9,013 bases of DNA from NCBI RefSeq assembly GCF_003525665.1, contig NZ_DQDX01000196.1:1-9013 (forward strand), given 5' to 3'. The DNA comes from Flavobacterium sp. Lineage in GTDB: Bacteria > Bacteroidota > Bacteroidia > Flavobacteriales > Flavobacteriaceae. Shown piece by piece: positions 1-6,638 of this stretch (within the stretch, counting starts at the first letter, position 1; each line of letters opens with the position of its first letter). The notes beneath the pieces were generated by a model. That model saw only the letters and a program-made list of their open reading frames with translations. It was not told the origin of the DNA and searched no databases. Both the position numbers and the translations under genes were made by a program.

Positions 1-90
1 AGGCAATTGATAAAAGATTGGAACGGAAAGCAGGAAAACGGATTGCAAAAAATGACCGAACCATTCGCTCCAAAAAAATTAAATACGTAA
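1..90 (+). other. possible 3' end of an upstream gene (unidentified)
   Basis: The first frame is open from the window edge to a TAA at 88-90, nine bases before the rarA start, and would encode about 29 residues ending in KKLNT. The third frame is also open from the edge, is rich in Lys and Arg, and runs to a TAG at 153-155 inside rarA, so the frame is not certain. The first is preferred because it stops just before the next gene. I do not recognise either peptide, and the segment could also be non-coding leader DNA. Confidence 0.3.
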
Positions 91-99
91 TTTTACAGC

Positions 100-1377
100 A
101 TGGAAGCACCTTTAGCCGAACGCATTCGTCCGCAGAAATTAGAAGATTATATTAGTCAGTTGCACTTGGTTGGACCGAGCGGTTCGCTGACGCAACAGAT
201 TGCTCGTGGCGTGATTCCGTCGATGATTTTTTGGGGTTCACCCGGAACCGGAAAAACGACATTGGCGCAGATTATTGCTAAGCAAAGTAATCGTCCGTTT
301 TATGAATTGAGTGCGATAAATAGTGGCGTGAAAGACATTCGCGATGTGATTGAAAAGGCGAAACAAAGTGGCGGATTGTTCACGGCTAAAAATCCGATTT
401 TGTTTATTGATGAGATTCATCGTTTTAGTAAATCGCAGCAAGATTCGCTTTTGGCAGCTGTGGAAAAAGGTTGGGTTACATTGATTGGAGCGACGACCGA
501 AAATCCGAGTTTTGAGGTTATTCCGGCGTTATTGTCACGTTGTCAGGTTTATGTTTTGAATCCGTTTTCTAAGGAAGATTTGCTGGCACTTTTGGAACGA
601 GCAATGAAATTGGATACTATAATTTCGTCTAAAAAAATAAAAATCAAAGAATCGGAGGCTTTATTGCGACTTTCTGGTGGCGATGGACGCAAACTATTAA
701 ATATTTTTGAACTTGTTGTAAACGCAAGCCCTGAAGGTCAAATTTTGATCACAAATGAAAAAGTTTTGGAATTGGCGCAACAAAATACAGTATTGTATGA
801 CAAAACTGGCGAGCAACATTATGATATTGTCTCGGCTTTTATAAAATCTATTCGCGGAAGTGATCCAAATGGAGCCGTTTATTGGTTGGCAAGAATGATT
901 GAAGGTGGCGAAGATGTAAAATTTATTGCAAGAAGAATGTTAATTTTATCAAGCGAAGACATTGGAAATGCAAATCCGACGGCTTTTATTATGGCAAACA
1001 ATACTTTTCAGGCCGTTTCTACAATTGGTTATCCTGAAAGTAGAATTATCTTAAGTCAATGTGCGGTTTATTTAGCAACTTCTCCGAAAAGTAATGCGAG
1101 TTATATGGCAATTGGCGAAGCACAAGCCGTTGTAAAACAAACTGGAGATTTACCGGTTCCAATTCATTTGCGAAATGCGCCAACTAAATTGATGAAGGAA
1201 TTAGGTTACGGCGATGAATATCAGTATTCTCATAATTACGCAAATAATTTTAGCGAGCAAGAATATCTACCAGATGCAATTAGGGAAACGAAATTCTACG
1301 ATCCAGGAAGTAATTCTAGAGAAAATGGAACGAGAGAATTTTTAAAAAATCGCTGGAAGGATAAGTATGGTTATTAG
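100..1377 (+). CDS. rarA: RarA (MgsA/WRNIP1 family), replication-associated recombination AAA+ ATPase
   Basis: RarA is a cytoplasmic clamp-loader-like ATPase that acts at stalled replication forks together with SSB and the recombination machinery. The 425-residue protein has the family's usual length. It starts with the typical MEAPLAERIRP motif, which supports the ATG at 100. Visible motifs are Walker A GSPGTGKT (residues 46-53), Walker B ILFIDE (100-105) followed by IHRF, the sensor-1 block GATTENPSF (130-138) and the SRC arginine-finger motif (146-148). The C-terminal half carries the MgsA-type tetramerisation region, including the SSEDIGNANP block. An imperfect promoter-like TAATTTTA sits at 88-95, very close to the start, and no good -33 box goes with it. 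The gene converges on the operon that ends at 1400. Its first 450 or so bases are clearly more GC-rich than the rest (see findings). Identification is firm. Confidence 0.96.
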   Translation: MEAPLAERIRPQKLEDYISQLHLVGPSGSLTQQIARGVIPSMIFWGSPGTGKTTLAQIIAKQSNRPFYELSAINSGVKDIRDVIEKAKQSGGLFTAKNPILFIDEIHRFSKSQQDSLLAAVEKGWVTLIGATTENPSFEVIPALLSRCQVYVLNPFSKEDLLALLERAMKLDTIISSKKIKIKESEALLRLSGGDGRKLLNIFELVVNASPEGQILITNEKVLELAQQNTVLYDKTGEQHYDIVSAFIKSIRGSDPNGAVYWLARMIEGGEDVKFIARRMLILSSEDIGNANPTAFIMANNTFQAVSTIGYPESRIILSQCAVYLATSPKSNASYMAIGEAQAVVKQTGDLPVPIHLRNAPTKLMKELGYGDEYQYSHNYANNFSEQEYLPDAIRETKFYDPGSNSRENGTREFLKNRWKDKYGY

Positions 1378-1401
1378 TGATTAGTGAATAGTGATTAGTT
1401 T
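1374..1401. repeat. short tandem heptamer repeat TTAGTGA between convergent genes
   Basis: Three tandem heptamers, TTAGTGA, TTAGTGA and ATAGTGA, are followed by a degenerate TTAGTTT. The array begins on the last bases of rarA and ends on the stop codon of the convergent gene. Seven is not a multiple of three, so each copy shifts the phase. TAG and TGA therefore occur in all three forward frames, and the complement carries several TAA triplets. It may be simple replication slippage. Confidence 0.75.
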
Positions 1402-1422
1402 AAAACTTCACTTCTACTTTTT
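1390..1422 (+). terminator. weak candidate terminator of rarA
   Basis: AGTGA (1390-1394) can pair with TCACT (1408-1412), and AGTT (1397-1400) with AACT (1404-1407), leaving a two-base bulge and a three-base loop. A T run follows at 1418-1422. The stem is AT-rich and overlaps the 3' end of the opposing gene, so it is only a candidate. Nothing better is visible after rarA. Confidence 0.25.
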
Positions 1423-2128
1423 CTGAAACTAATTTATCGTTTTGATAGTACTCGAAAAACCATTCGTTGTTTCTTGAAAAGAAAACGCCTTGAGTTGTTC
1501 CTTTTGTGGCGATAAAAAAATCTTTTGTTGAAGTTTTGTAGATTTTATAAAGCACTTTGGGTTCGGCATTTATTATTTGAAATCCGTTATTGATTGGTTG
1601 TGCAAACAAAGTAGTTTCCACATTTGAAGTAACTGAATTCGTGACTTTTACTTCTACTTTTGTCTCAACTTGTGGTTCTTTTTTTGGGGTAACACCATTT
1701 CCGTTGTATTGATGATTTAGTTTTTCAAATGAAGCAAAAGCTTCACGTAAAGCTTGATTATAGGCAGCCGTATAATCTTTTAGTTTACTTTTTCCTTCAT
1801 CAGAAGTAAACAAAACTTGATTATAACAATCTTTTAAAACAACTTTTACTTTAGTAATCATCATCGAATTATCTTCAACAACATCAACATAAACTTTGTT
1901 GCAATTATCAGAAGCAAAATCAGATGGTAGAATTTCAGAATCTAAATAACTTTCAAATCCATATTTTTGCATGAACATTTTGCTCAAAGTATTCAATCGG
2001 TACTCATCTTTTTCTCGCGAAAAACTGAACTTTGATGGAACTAAAGCATATTTATAGTTGTTTAAATCTTGTGCAACTACATTAGAAGTAAGAACTAAAA
2101 GCGCAATAATTGAAAGTATTTTTTTCAT
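1400..2128 (-). CDS. exported protein of unknown function
   Basis: I do not recognise a characterised family for this 242-residue protein. It has a clear Sec signal peptide: MKK, a hydrophobic stretch at about 4-18, and a likely cut after VVA near residue 19. No lipobox Cys is present. Residues 25-140 look like one folded domain with Cys at 76 and 101, which could form a disulfide after export. Residues 142-170 form a Lys/Glu/Val/Pro-rich linker. Residues 172-242 are rich in aromatics and beta-type sequence, suggesting a small C-terminal domain. The ATG directly follows the TAG of the upstream HAD gene with no spacer, so it is probably translated by coupling as the last gene of the five-gene run. 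A periplasmic or envelope location follows from the signal peptide only. Its role is unknown. Confidence 0.85.
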   Translation of the reverse strand: MKKILSIIALLVLTSNVVAQDLNNYKYALVPSKFSFSREKDEYRLNTLSKMFMQKYGFESYLDSEILPSDFASDNCNKVYVDVVEDNSMMITKVKVVLKDCYNQVLFTSDEGKSKLKDYTAAYNQALREAFASFEKLNHQYNGNGVTPKKEPQVETKVEVKVTNSVTSNVETTLFAQPINNGFQIINAEPKVLYKIYKTSTKDFFIATKGTTQGVFFSRNNEWFFEYYQNDKLVSEKVEVKF

Positions 2129-2818
2129 CTATAATAAATTTTTAAGCTCAGATAAATGAGCAACTGATGTTACGGCTAAAGGTACTTCTTTTTTGTCTGG
2201 ATTGAAAAAAATGGCAGAAATTCCAAAATCTAATGCTCCTTTTACATCGGCATCGATGCAATCGCCTATCATTATTGCGTTATGCTTTTGGGCTTTCGCC
2301 AAATCTAAAGCATGCTGATAAATTTTGGGATTTGGCTTTTTTACACCGGCCATTTCTGAGTTGGTAATGGTCGCAAAATAATCTGAAATACCAGAATTAT
2401 TGATTTTTTTATACTGCACTTCGGCAAAACCATTGGTAATTACGTGAAGTTTGTATTTGGACTTTAGATACTCTAAAACTTCTTTTGCGCCATCAAACAA
2501 AATATTATTTTCTGGCAAATAAGCAATATAATCTTTCGACATCTGATCTATTTCAGCATCAGAAATTGAATAATTTAAACTATCGAATGAATCTTTCAAT
2601 CGTTTATAACGTAATTCTTCGTGTGTGATTTTGTCAAATTGATACAACTTCCAACACGCCTGATTGATTGGCGCATAAACTTCAACGAAAGATTTGGTTT
2701 CAATTTTTGGATATTGTTCTTTAAAAATTTTATCAAAAGCCAATTCCGAATTTTTATCAAAATCCCACAGCGTATGATCTAAATCGAAAAAAACATCGGT
2801 GATTTTATCTTGAAACAT
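2129..2818 (-). CDS. yjjG: YjjG-family HAD phosphatase (noncanonical pyrimidine nucleotidase type)
   Basis: This 229-residue cytoplasmic HAD hydrolase has all four catalytic motifs: DLDHT (12-16, nucleophile Asp12 and acid/base Asp14), ITNG (127-130), Lys161 in KKPNP, and GDCIDAD (185-191). The N-terminal FFDLDHTLWDF and the helical cap between residues 20 and 105 match the YjjG group, which dephosphorylates nucleoside 5'-monophosphates and removes damaged pyrimidine nucleotides in E. coli. That substrate is inferred from family only. The ATG abuts the TAA of the preceding gene and has a GGAG site 5 bases upstream. It lies between the DUF3299-like gene and the unknown exported protein in the same transcription unit. 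Nothing in it points to metal transport, so it may simply be a passenger in the operon. Confidence 0.9.
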   Translation of the reverse strand: MFQDKITDVFFDLDHTLWDFDKNSELAFDKIFKEQYPKIETKSFVEVYAPINQACWKLYQFDKITHEELRYKRLKDSFDSLNYSISDAEIDQMSKDYIAYLPENNILFDGAKEVLEYLKSKYKLHVITNGFAEVQYKKINNSGISDYFATITNSEMAGVKKPNPKIYQHALDLAKAQKHNAIMIGDCIDADVKGALDFGISAIFFNPDKKEVPLAVTSVAHLSELKNLL

Positions 2819-3307
2819 TTAATCTCCTTTTACAATTACGGCATTATCCAAGTTATAAATCCAATCGTCAACGTCGTTTTCATTGTATCTAAAAGTTCCT
2901 TCAATGGTTACATATTGATCGGTTTTTAGTTTTGGTGTTCCGTTTTTAAAGTGCAAACCAACGATAGATTCTGGACCTGATTTTCCGCAGAAAAAGCAAG
3001 ATGCAAATACGTTTTTACTCAAAGCATAACTTTTATTGTCGATAGGAACAATGAATCCGGAAATATACACTTTCTTTTTTCCTCTCAATTTTACTTTGTC
3101 ATTGACAACCGGAAACTGAACCTCGCCATATTTAGGATGTTTCTTCGTATTGAATTTGATTTCTCCTAATAACTTCCAAGTGATGGTATCTCCAGCAACA
3201 ACTTTTGAAATTGGTGTTGCATCCAAAATAGACTTTTCTTTATCAGAAAAACTGAAAAATAATAAAGCTGAAAATAAAACGATGACTAATTTAAACTTGT
3301 TATGCAT
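2819..3307 (-). CDS. DUF3299-like exported protein, partner of the ABC transporter
   Basis: The 162-residue protein has an N-terminal hydrophobic segment at about 6-20 that looks like a signal peptide or membrane anchor. There is no lipobox Cys, unlike lipoprotein members of the family. The mature part resembles DUF3299: an ITWKLLGEI block (42-50), YISGFIVPID (81-90), then a cysteine pair ASCFFCG (Cys104, Cys107) and a closing IEGTFRYNENDVDD strand region (135-148). DUF3299 proteins sit beside ABC ATPase/permease pairs in zinc-regulated operons of Pseudomonas and Vibrio, and the gene order here is the same. The CxxC could bind metal or be a redox pair. The start overlaps the permease stop by eight bases, which indicates coupling. 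Family assignment is by remembered motif pattern, not a profile search. Confidence 0.75.
   Translation of the reverse strand: MHNKFKLVIVLFSALLFFSFSDKEKSILDATPISKVVAGDTITWKLLGEIKFNTKKHPKYGEVQFPVVNDKVKLRGKKKVYISGFIVPIDNKSYALSKNVFASCFFCGKSGPESIVGLHFKNGTPKLKTDQYVTIEGTFRYNENDVDDWIYNLDNAVIVKGD
2824..2827 (-). promoter_or_regulatory. Shine-Dalgarno site GGAG of the HAD gene
   Basis: GGAG lies inside the last two codons of the upstream gene, five bases before the HAD ATG. It is a clear SD in a window where most genes lack one, and it confirms the start at 2818. Confidence 0.6.
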
Positions 3308-4586
3308 TTGCTAATGTTTTTGATATATTTAATTGATATGCTTTTATTGCCGGAATTAACGCAGCGATGATTCCTAGTACTAATGTTGCAATTAATAAAA
3401 TGGATTCTTTTTCCCAAACGATTTCCATTGGATTGAATGCCATTTTAAAATCGTCTTCGGCAGAATTAGAAATAAATCCTAATGCAAACCTACCAAAAAT
3501 TGTTCCAAATAAAAATCCAACGAAGCATAAAATAAGACTTTCTATCAGAATTAAAGATAAAAGTTGTACTCTACTTGCGCCATTGATTCGCATTAAAGCA
3601 AATTCATATTTTCGTTCTTTCAATCGATTGTAAAGCGCAATAAAAATAGATATTCCAGAAATCAACATAATGGCATAAGCCAAATATTCTAAAGCTTTTA
3701 ATCCAATTCCGAACAAACTAAAAATTCTATTTACTTCAATTGCTGGCGATGCTGCTTGCATTTTAGTGTTTTGAGCAATAATTCTTGGCCACATTACAAT
3801 TCCCATTTTATTTCTGAATTTCAATAAAACGGCTGTGATTTCCATGTTGGGTTCGTTCAAAGTCATGTCAGTTTCATGATGCTCGTGGTCGTGATTACAA
3901 GCTTCGGTATGAACGTGTTCGTCTTCTTCATGAACGTGTCCTTCTTCACCGTGAGCCGGATTTTCATCTTCATGATTTCCGTGCATTTGCCACACGCTAG
4001 GAATATTAGATAGAATTAAATTATCAATCACGCTTCCTGTTGGAGCGGCAATTCCTGTAATTATATAATCAATATGTTCGTGAACCTCGCCTTCTTCTGC
4101 ATCGCCATGAGTTCCGTAAAACGTATCGCCAATTTTTAATCTTAATTTTTGAGCCACTTCACTTCCTACAACAACTTCAAAATTTTTATCAAATAGTTTC
4201 CCTTTTGCAATTTTGGCTTTATACTTATCTAGGTAATCTGAATTAGTTCCAACGATTTTAAATCCGCGGTAATTATCACCAAATGCTAACGGAATTGCTT
4301 TTTCAATAAACGGATGATTCATCCATACTTTAGCCGAATCATAACTAATATTTCCGGTTGGATTATCGATATGATAGACCGATGAAAGTATCAATTGCAT
4401 TGGACTTCCTTGTGCGCCAAGAACCAAATCTACACCGTCAATATTACTCGAAAATTTCTCTTCAAATTGTTTTTGTAATAAAATTAAAACCGTAATTATC
4501 GCCACACTTGATGACAATAAAATAATACTCAAAAGTGTGTTTAATGGTTTGAACCAAATGTTTCTCCAAGCTAGTTTTGCTATCAT
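3300..4586 (-). CDS. FtsX/MacB-like ABC transporter permease with His-rich periplasmic loop
   Basis: This 428-residue inner-membrane protein has the four-helix FtsX/MacB layout. TM1 is at about 17-38, a large periplasmic domain spans about 40-295, and TM2-TM4 lie near 299-319, 341-366 and 395-416. The conserved block GVDLVLGAQGSP (51-62) and the YHIDNPTGN motif (71-79) are typical of a MacB-like subgroup found beside DUF3299 proteins. An unusual acidic, His-rich insert at 202-237 holds eleven His and one Cys (Cys230), with more His at 160, 169 and 171. This strongly suggests metal binding, most likely zinc. The gene follows the ATPase gene with one base between stop and start and overlaps the next gene by eight bases. 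Whether it moves metal, a metal-binding protein or another substrate cannot be told from sequence. Confidence 0.88.
   Translation of the reverse strand: MIAKLAWRNIWFKPLNTLLSIILLSSSVAIITVLILLQKQFEEKFSSNIDGVDLVLGAQGSPMQLILSSVYHIDNPTGNISYDSAKVWMNHPFIEKAIPLAFGDNYRGFKIVGTNSDYLDKYKAKIAKGKLFDKNFEVVVGSEVAQKLRLKIGDTFYGTHGDAEEGEVHEHIDYIITGIAAPTGSVIDNLILSNIPSVWQMHGNHEDENPAHGEEGHVHEEDEHVHTEACNHDHEHHETDMTLNEPNMEITAVLLKFRNKMGIVMWPRIIAQNTKMQAASPAIEVNRIFSLFGIGLKALEYLAYAIMLISGISIFIALYNRLKERKYEFALMRINGASRVQLLSLILIESLILCFVGFLFGTIFGRFALGFISNSAEDDFKMAFNPMEIVWEKESILLIATLVLGIIAALIPAIKAYQLNISKTLANA
3909..3947 (-). repeat. imperfect tandem duplication inside the His-rich loop coding sequence
   Basis: Two adjacent units, 3909-3929 (21 bases) and 3930-3947 (18 bases), share an ATGAACGTGT start and a TTCTTC end on the + strand and differ mainly by one missing triplet. 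They encode the repeated acidic/HVH pieces of the permease loop (EEGHVH and EEDEHVH). This indicates that the metal-binding loop grew, or varies, by in-frame duplication. Confidence 0.7.
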
Positions 4587-4587
4587 G

Positions 4588-5217
4588 TTAGTTGAGATTT
4601 ATTTGGTTAGAAAATTTATTTTTTAATCGAGAATCGTGTGTTACAATTACCAAAGCTGCATTGTATTCTTTGGATAATTTCTCTAATAAATCGGCTACTT
4701 TGAAAGCATTTTCATCATCTAAACTTGATGTTGGTTCGTCTGCCAAAAGTAATTTTGGTTCGTTTATTAAAGCTCGTGCAATAGAAACTCTTTGTTGCTG
4801 TCCAATACTCAATTGAGAAGGTAATTTGTGCTTTTGATTATCTAAATCCAATTCAGATAACAACTTTTCAGCTTTTTGGACTGCTTGTTTACCTGTTGCT
4901 AGCCAAGAAGCTAAAACAATATTTTCCAAAACGGTCATTGATGCTATAAAATGTGATTGTTGTAAAATCAAACCAATGTTTTTTCCTCTAAATTGATCTA
5001 ATTTTTTCTCTGAAAGCAAACTAATATCAATATTTTCAATTGAAATCTCGCCGTTTTTTGGTCGTAACAAACCTGCCAAAAGATGCAGTAAAGTCGTTTT
5101 TCCTTTTCCTGAATTTCCTGTAATTAAAAGTGTGTCAGAAGCATTACATTTCAACTCTGGAAAGGTAAATTGCGTTTCTTTATTGTAGAAAAAAGTGATG
5201 TTTTTTGTTTGAAGCAT
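4588..5217 (-). CDS. ABC transporter ATP-binding protein (MacB/LolD-type)
   Basis: Counting from the ATG at 5217, this is a 209-residue ATPase of about the usual LolD/MacB-type single-domain length. It shows Walker A GNSGKGKT (34-41), Q-loop LQQ (85-87), signature LSIGQQQR (136-143; Ile replaces the usual Gly), Walker B LLLADEP (156-162) and the H-loop THD with His194. A TTG two codons upstream (5223) is also in frame, but the ATG is preferred. The start has no visible SD, and the upstream gap contains a long inverted repeat but no clear promoter. It couples with the permease gene one base downstream. The ATPase type alone does not reveal the substrate. The His-rich permease and DUF3299-like partner suggest a metal-linked system. 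Confidence 0.92.
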   Translation of the reverse strand: MLQTKNITFFYNKETQFTFPELKCNASDTLLITGNSGKGKTTLLHLLAGLLRPKNGEISIENIDISLLSEKKLDQFRGKNIGLILQQSHFIASMTVLENIVLASWLATGKQAVQKAEKLLSELDLDNQKHKLPSQLSIGQQQRVSIARALINEPKLLLADEPTSSLDDENAFKVADLLEKLSKEYNAALVIVTHDSRLKNKFSNQINLN

Positions 5218-5270
5218 AACCAAAAATTATTGTGCAAGTTAATAAAATGCTATTCAAATATTTTGTTAAA

Positions 5271-5343
5271 TTTTTTCATGCTTTTGTAGGGATTACTATC
5301 TATTTTAACCAAAAAACATCTCCCTACAAAAGACTTGAAAAAA
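5271..5343. repeat. long interrupted inverted repeat between the COG0523 gene and the ABC operon
   Basis: CTTTTGTAGGGA (5281-5292) and TCCCTACAAAAG (5321-5332) are perfect 12-base complements around a 28-base loop. Outside them, TTTTTTCA (5271-5278) pairs with TGAAAAAA (5336-5343) across a small internal loop, giving about 20 paired bases. It begins roughly ten bases after the COG0523 stop codon (5353). In both directions the U-rich arm comes first and the A-rich arm last, the reverse of an intrinsic terminator. Options are an mRNA-stability or processing hairpin, a structured leader for the ABC operon, a protein-binding site, or a small mobile-type repeat. The rest of the 129-bp gap shows no convincing TAnnTTTG promoter. 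Confidence 0.8.
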
Positions 5344-5352
5344 ACTCAAATA

Positions 5353-6567
5353 TTAATTATTAAAATATTGTCTTGGCACTGGAAAAGGATCTGCTTTAGA
5401 AAATGTGCCATTTTTAAAATCTTCACATTCACTTTCATTACAAATACAACTATCGAGTTGCTCTTTAATTATTTTTTCATCCATTTGGATACCAATAAAA
5501 ACAATTTCATTTAGACGATCACCAAAATTAAGCGACCATCTTTCTTCAATAATAGATTGATTTTCGGCAAAATTACTATGTTTCATCCTTTCAGAAAACG
5601 GCATACTAGCCCACCAAATTCCGGCACCATCAGCTTTTAAAGAACCACCTGCTTGACTCCAATTGAATGCTTGATCTGGTCTTGAAGCAATCCAAAACAA
5701 ACCTTTACTTCTTATAACTGTAGCTGGAAAATTAGCATTTAAAAAATCCCAAAATCTGTAGGGATGAAAAGGTTTAGCATTTCTATATACAAAAGAATTG
5801 ATCCCATACTCTTCGGTTTCTGGTGTATGAATTCCTTCTAATTCTTGAATCCATCCTGCCGAAGCTTCGGCTTCTTCATAATTGAATAATCCGGTATTGA
5901 TAATTTCTTTTAAAGCAACTTTACTGTGTTCCGCATGAATTAAACGAGCAATTGGATTAAGTTTCTTTATGGATGCTTCTAATAAATCTAATTGATTTTT
6001 GGTAACCAAATCAGTTTTATTTAACAATATAACATTGGCAAACTCTATTTGATCTACTAATAAATTTACAATAGTTCTGTCATCGTTTTCAATATCAGAT
6101 GCCTTTCTGTCTTTTAGCGTTTCTGCACTTCCAAAATCTTTAAAAAAATTGAAAGCATCTACAACAGTAACCATTGTATCAATATAACTAAAACGAGATA
6201 AATCTATATTTTCTTCTTCATTTACAAATGTAAAAGTTTGTGCTACAGGTATAGGTTCAGAAATTCCAGTACTTTCAATCAATAAATAGTCAAAACGATT
6301 TTCTTTTGCTAATTTTTCTACTTCTAGCATTAAGTCTTCACGCAATGTGCAACAAATACAACCATTACTCATTTCAACAAGCTTCTCTTCTGTACGTGAT
6401 AGTGTCATTTCATCTTTTACTAAACGAGCATCAACATTTACTTCACTCATATCATTAACAATAACGGCTACTTTTAAGCCCTCTTTGTTATGCAAGATAT
6501 GATTAAGCAATGTGGTTTTTCCGGCACCAAGAAATCCTGATAAAACTGTTACGGGTAATTTTTTCAT
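5353..6567 (-). CDS. COG0523 G3E GTPase, ZigA/YciC(ZagA)-like zinc metallochaperone
   Basis: COG0523 proteins are cytoplasmic GTPases that handle metal delivery. The YciC/ZagA and ZigA branches are induced by zinc starvation, and Bacillus ZagA is reported to support FolE. The 404-residue protein has Walker A GFLGAGKT (11-18), the hallmark metal motif CICC (70-73), the Walker B-type ESTGISEP (98-105), the guanine-specificity motif NKTD (183-186) and a CobW C-terminal domain (about 254-375) with GIWWA, RWSLNFGDR and IVFIGIQMD blocks. The tail adds Cys374, Cys376 and Cys381, a possible second metal site. There is no long His-rich stretch like that in many relatives. It is transcribed from its own apparent promoter (6595-6625) overlapped by a palindrome. 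Its neighbours folE, a PTPS enzyme and thrS are all zinc enzymes, which fits a zinc chaperone better than a cobalt or nitrile hydratase role. Confidence 0.92.
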   Translation of the reverse strand: MKKLPVTVLSGFLGAGKTTLLNHILHNKEGLKVAVIVNDMSEVNVDARLVKDEMTLSRTEEKLVEMSNGCICCTLREDLMLEVEKLAKENRFDYLLIESTGISEPIPVAQTFTFVNEEENIDLSRFSYIDTMVTVVDAFNFFKDFGSAETLKDRKASDIENDDRTIVNLLVDQIEFANVILLNKTDLVTKNQLDLLEASIKKLNPIARLIHAEHSKVALKEIINTGLFNYEEAEASAGWIQELEGIHTPETEEYGINSFVYRNAKPFHPYRFWDFLNANFPATVIRSKGLFWIASRPDQAFNWSQAGGSLKADGAGIWWASMPFSERMKHSNFAENQSIIEERWSLNFGDRLNEIVFIGIQMDEKIIKEQLDSCICNESECEDFKNGTFSKADPFPVPRQYFNN

Positions 6568-6594
6568 GTATTAACTTACGTTTTTTTTATCATG

Positions 6595-6625
6595 CAAATG
6601 TAAAAAAAATTTATTTAAAAGCAAC
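6595..6625 (-). promoter_or_regulatory. Bacteroidetes-type promoter of the COG0523 gene
   Basis: Reading the - strand, GTTG (6625-6622) is followed after 19 bases by TACATTTG (6602-6595), an exact TAnnTTTG -7 box with a good -33 match and correct spacing. Transcription would start near 6590-6588, leaving a leader of about 21-23 bases before the ATG at 6567. No SD is present, as is common in this phylum. Confidence 0.65.
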
Positions 6626-6638
6626 ATAGTTGCGCTTA
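6616..6638. promoter_or_regulatory. candidate operator palindrome over the COG0523 promoter
   Basis: The core 6621-6633 is a perfect dyad, GCAAC-ATA-GTTGC. With outer matches it reads TAA-N2-GCAAC-N3-GTTGC-N2-TTA, a size and symmetry typical of Fur/Zur-family boxes. It covers the -33 element, so a bound repressor would block the promoter. I do not know a Bacteroidetes Zur consensus to compare it with. The same hairpin followed by T-rich DNA could alternatively act as a weak terminator for the upstream gene, whose TAA forms its right edge. Confidence 0.5.

Noticed and set aside
1..64. - strand ORF from an ATG at 64 to the window edge
   Set aside because: The peptide is Phe/Arg-rich without a known pattern, and the apparent GGAG is only three bases from the ATG.
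5221..5223. TTG start for the ABC ATPase gene
   Set aside because: An ATG two codons downstream (5215-5217) keeps the whole conserved domain and is the likelier start.
5227..5245. TTATT...AATAA dyad before the ABC operon as a second Zur-type box
   Set aside because: Only five outer pairs match, the central bases do not pair, and it does not resemble the GCAAC/GTTGC palindrome.
5281..5332. Inverted repeat as a Rho-independent terminator
   Set aside because: The loop is 28 bases and no T tract follows the stem in either direction; A tracts follow it instead.
5353..6567. CobW cobalt-chelation or nitrile hydratase activator role for the COG0523 GTPase
   Set aside because: No cobalamin or nitrile hydratase genes are nearby; the neighbours are zinc enzymes.
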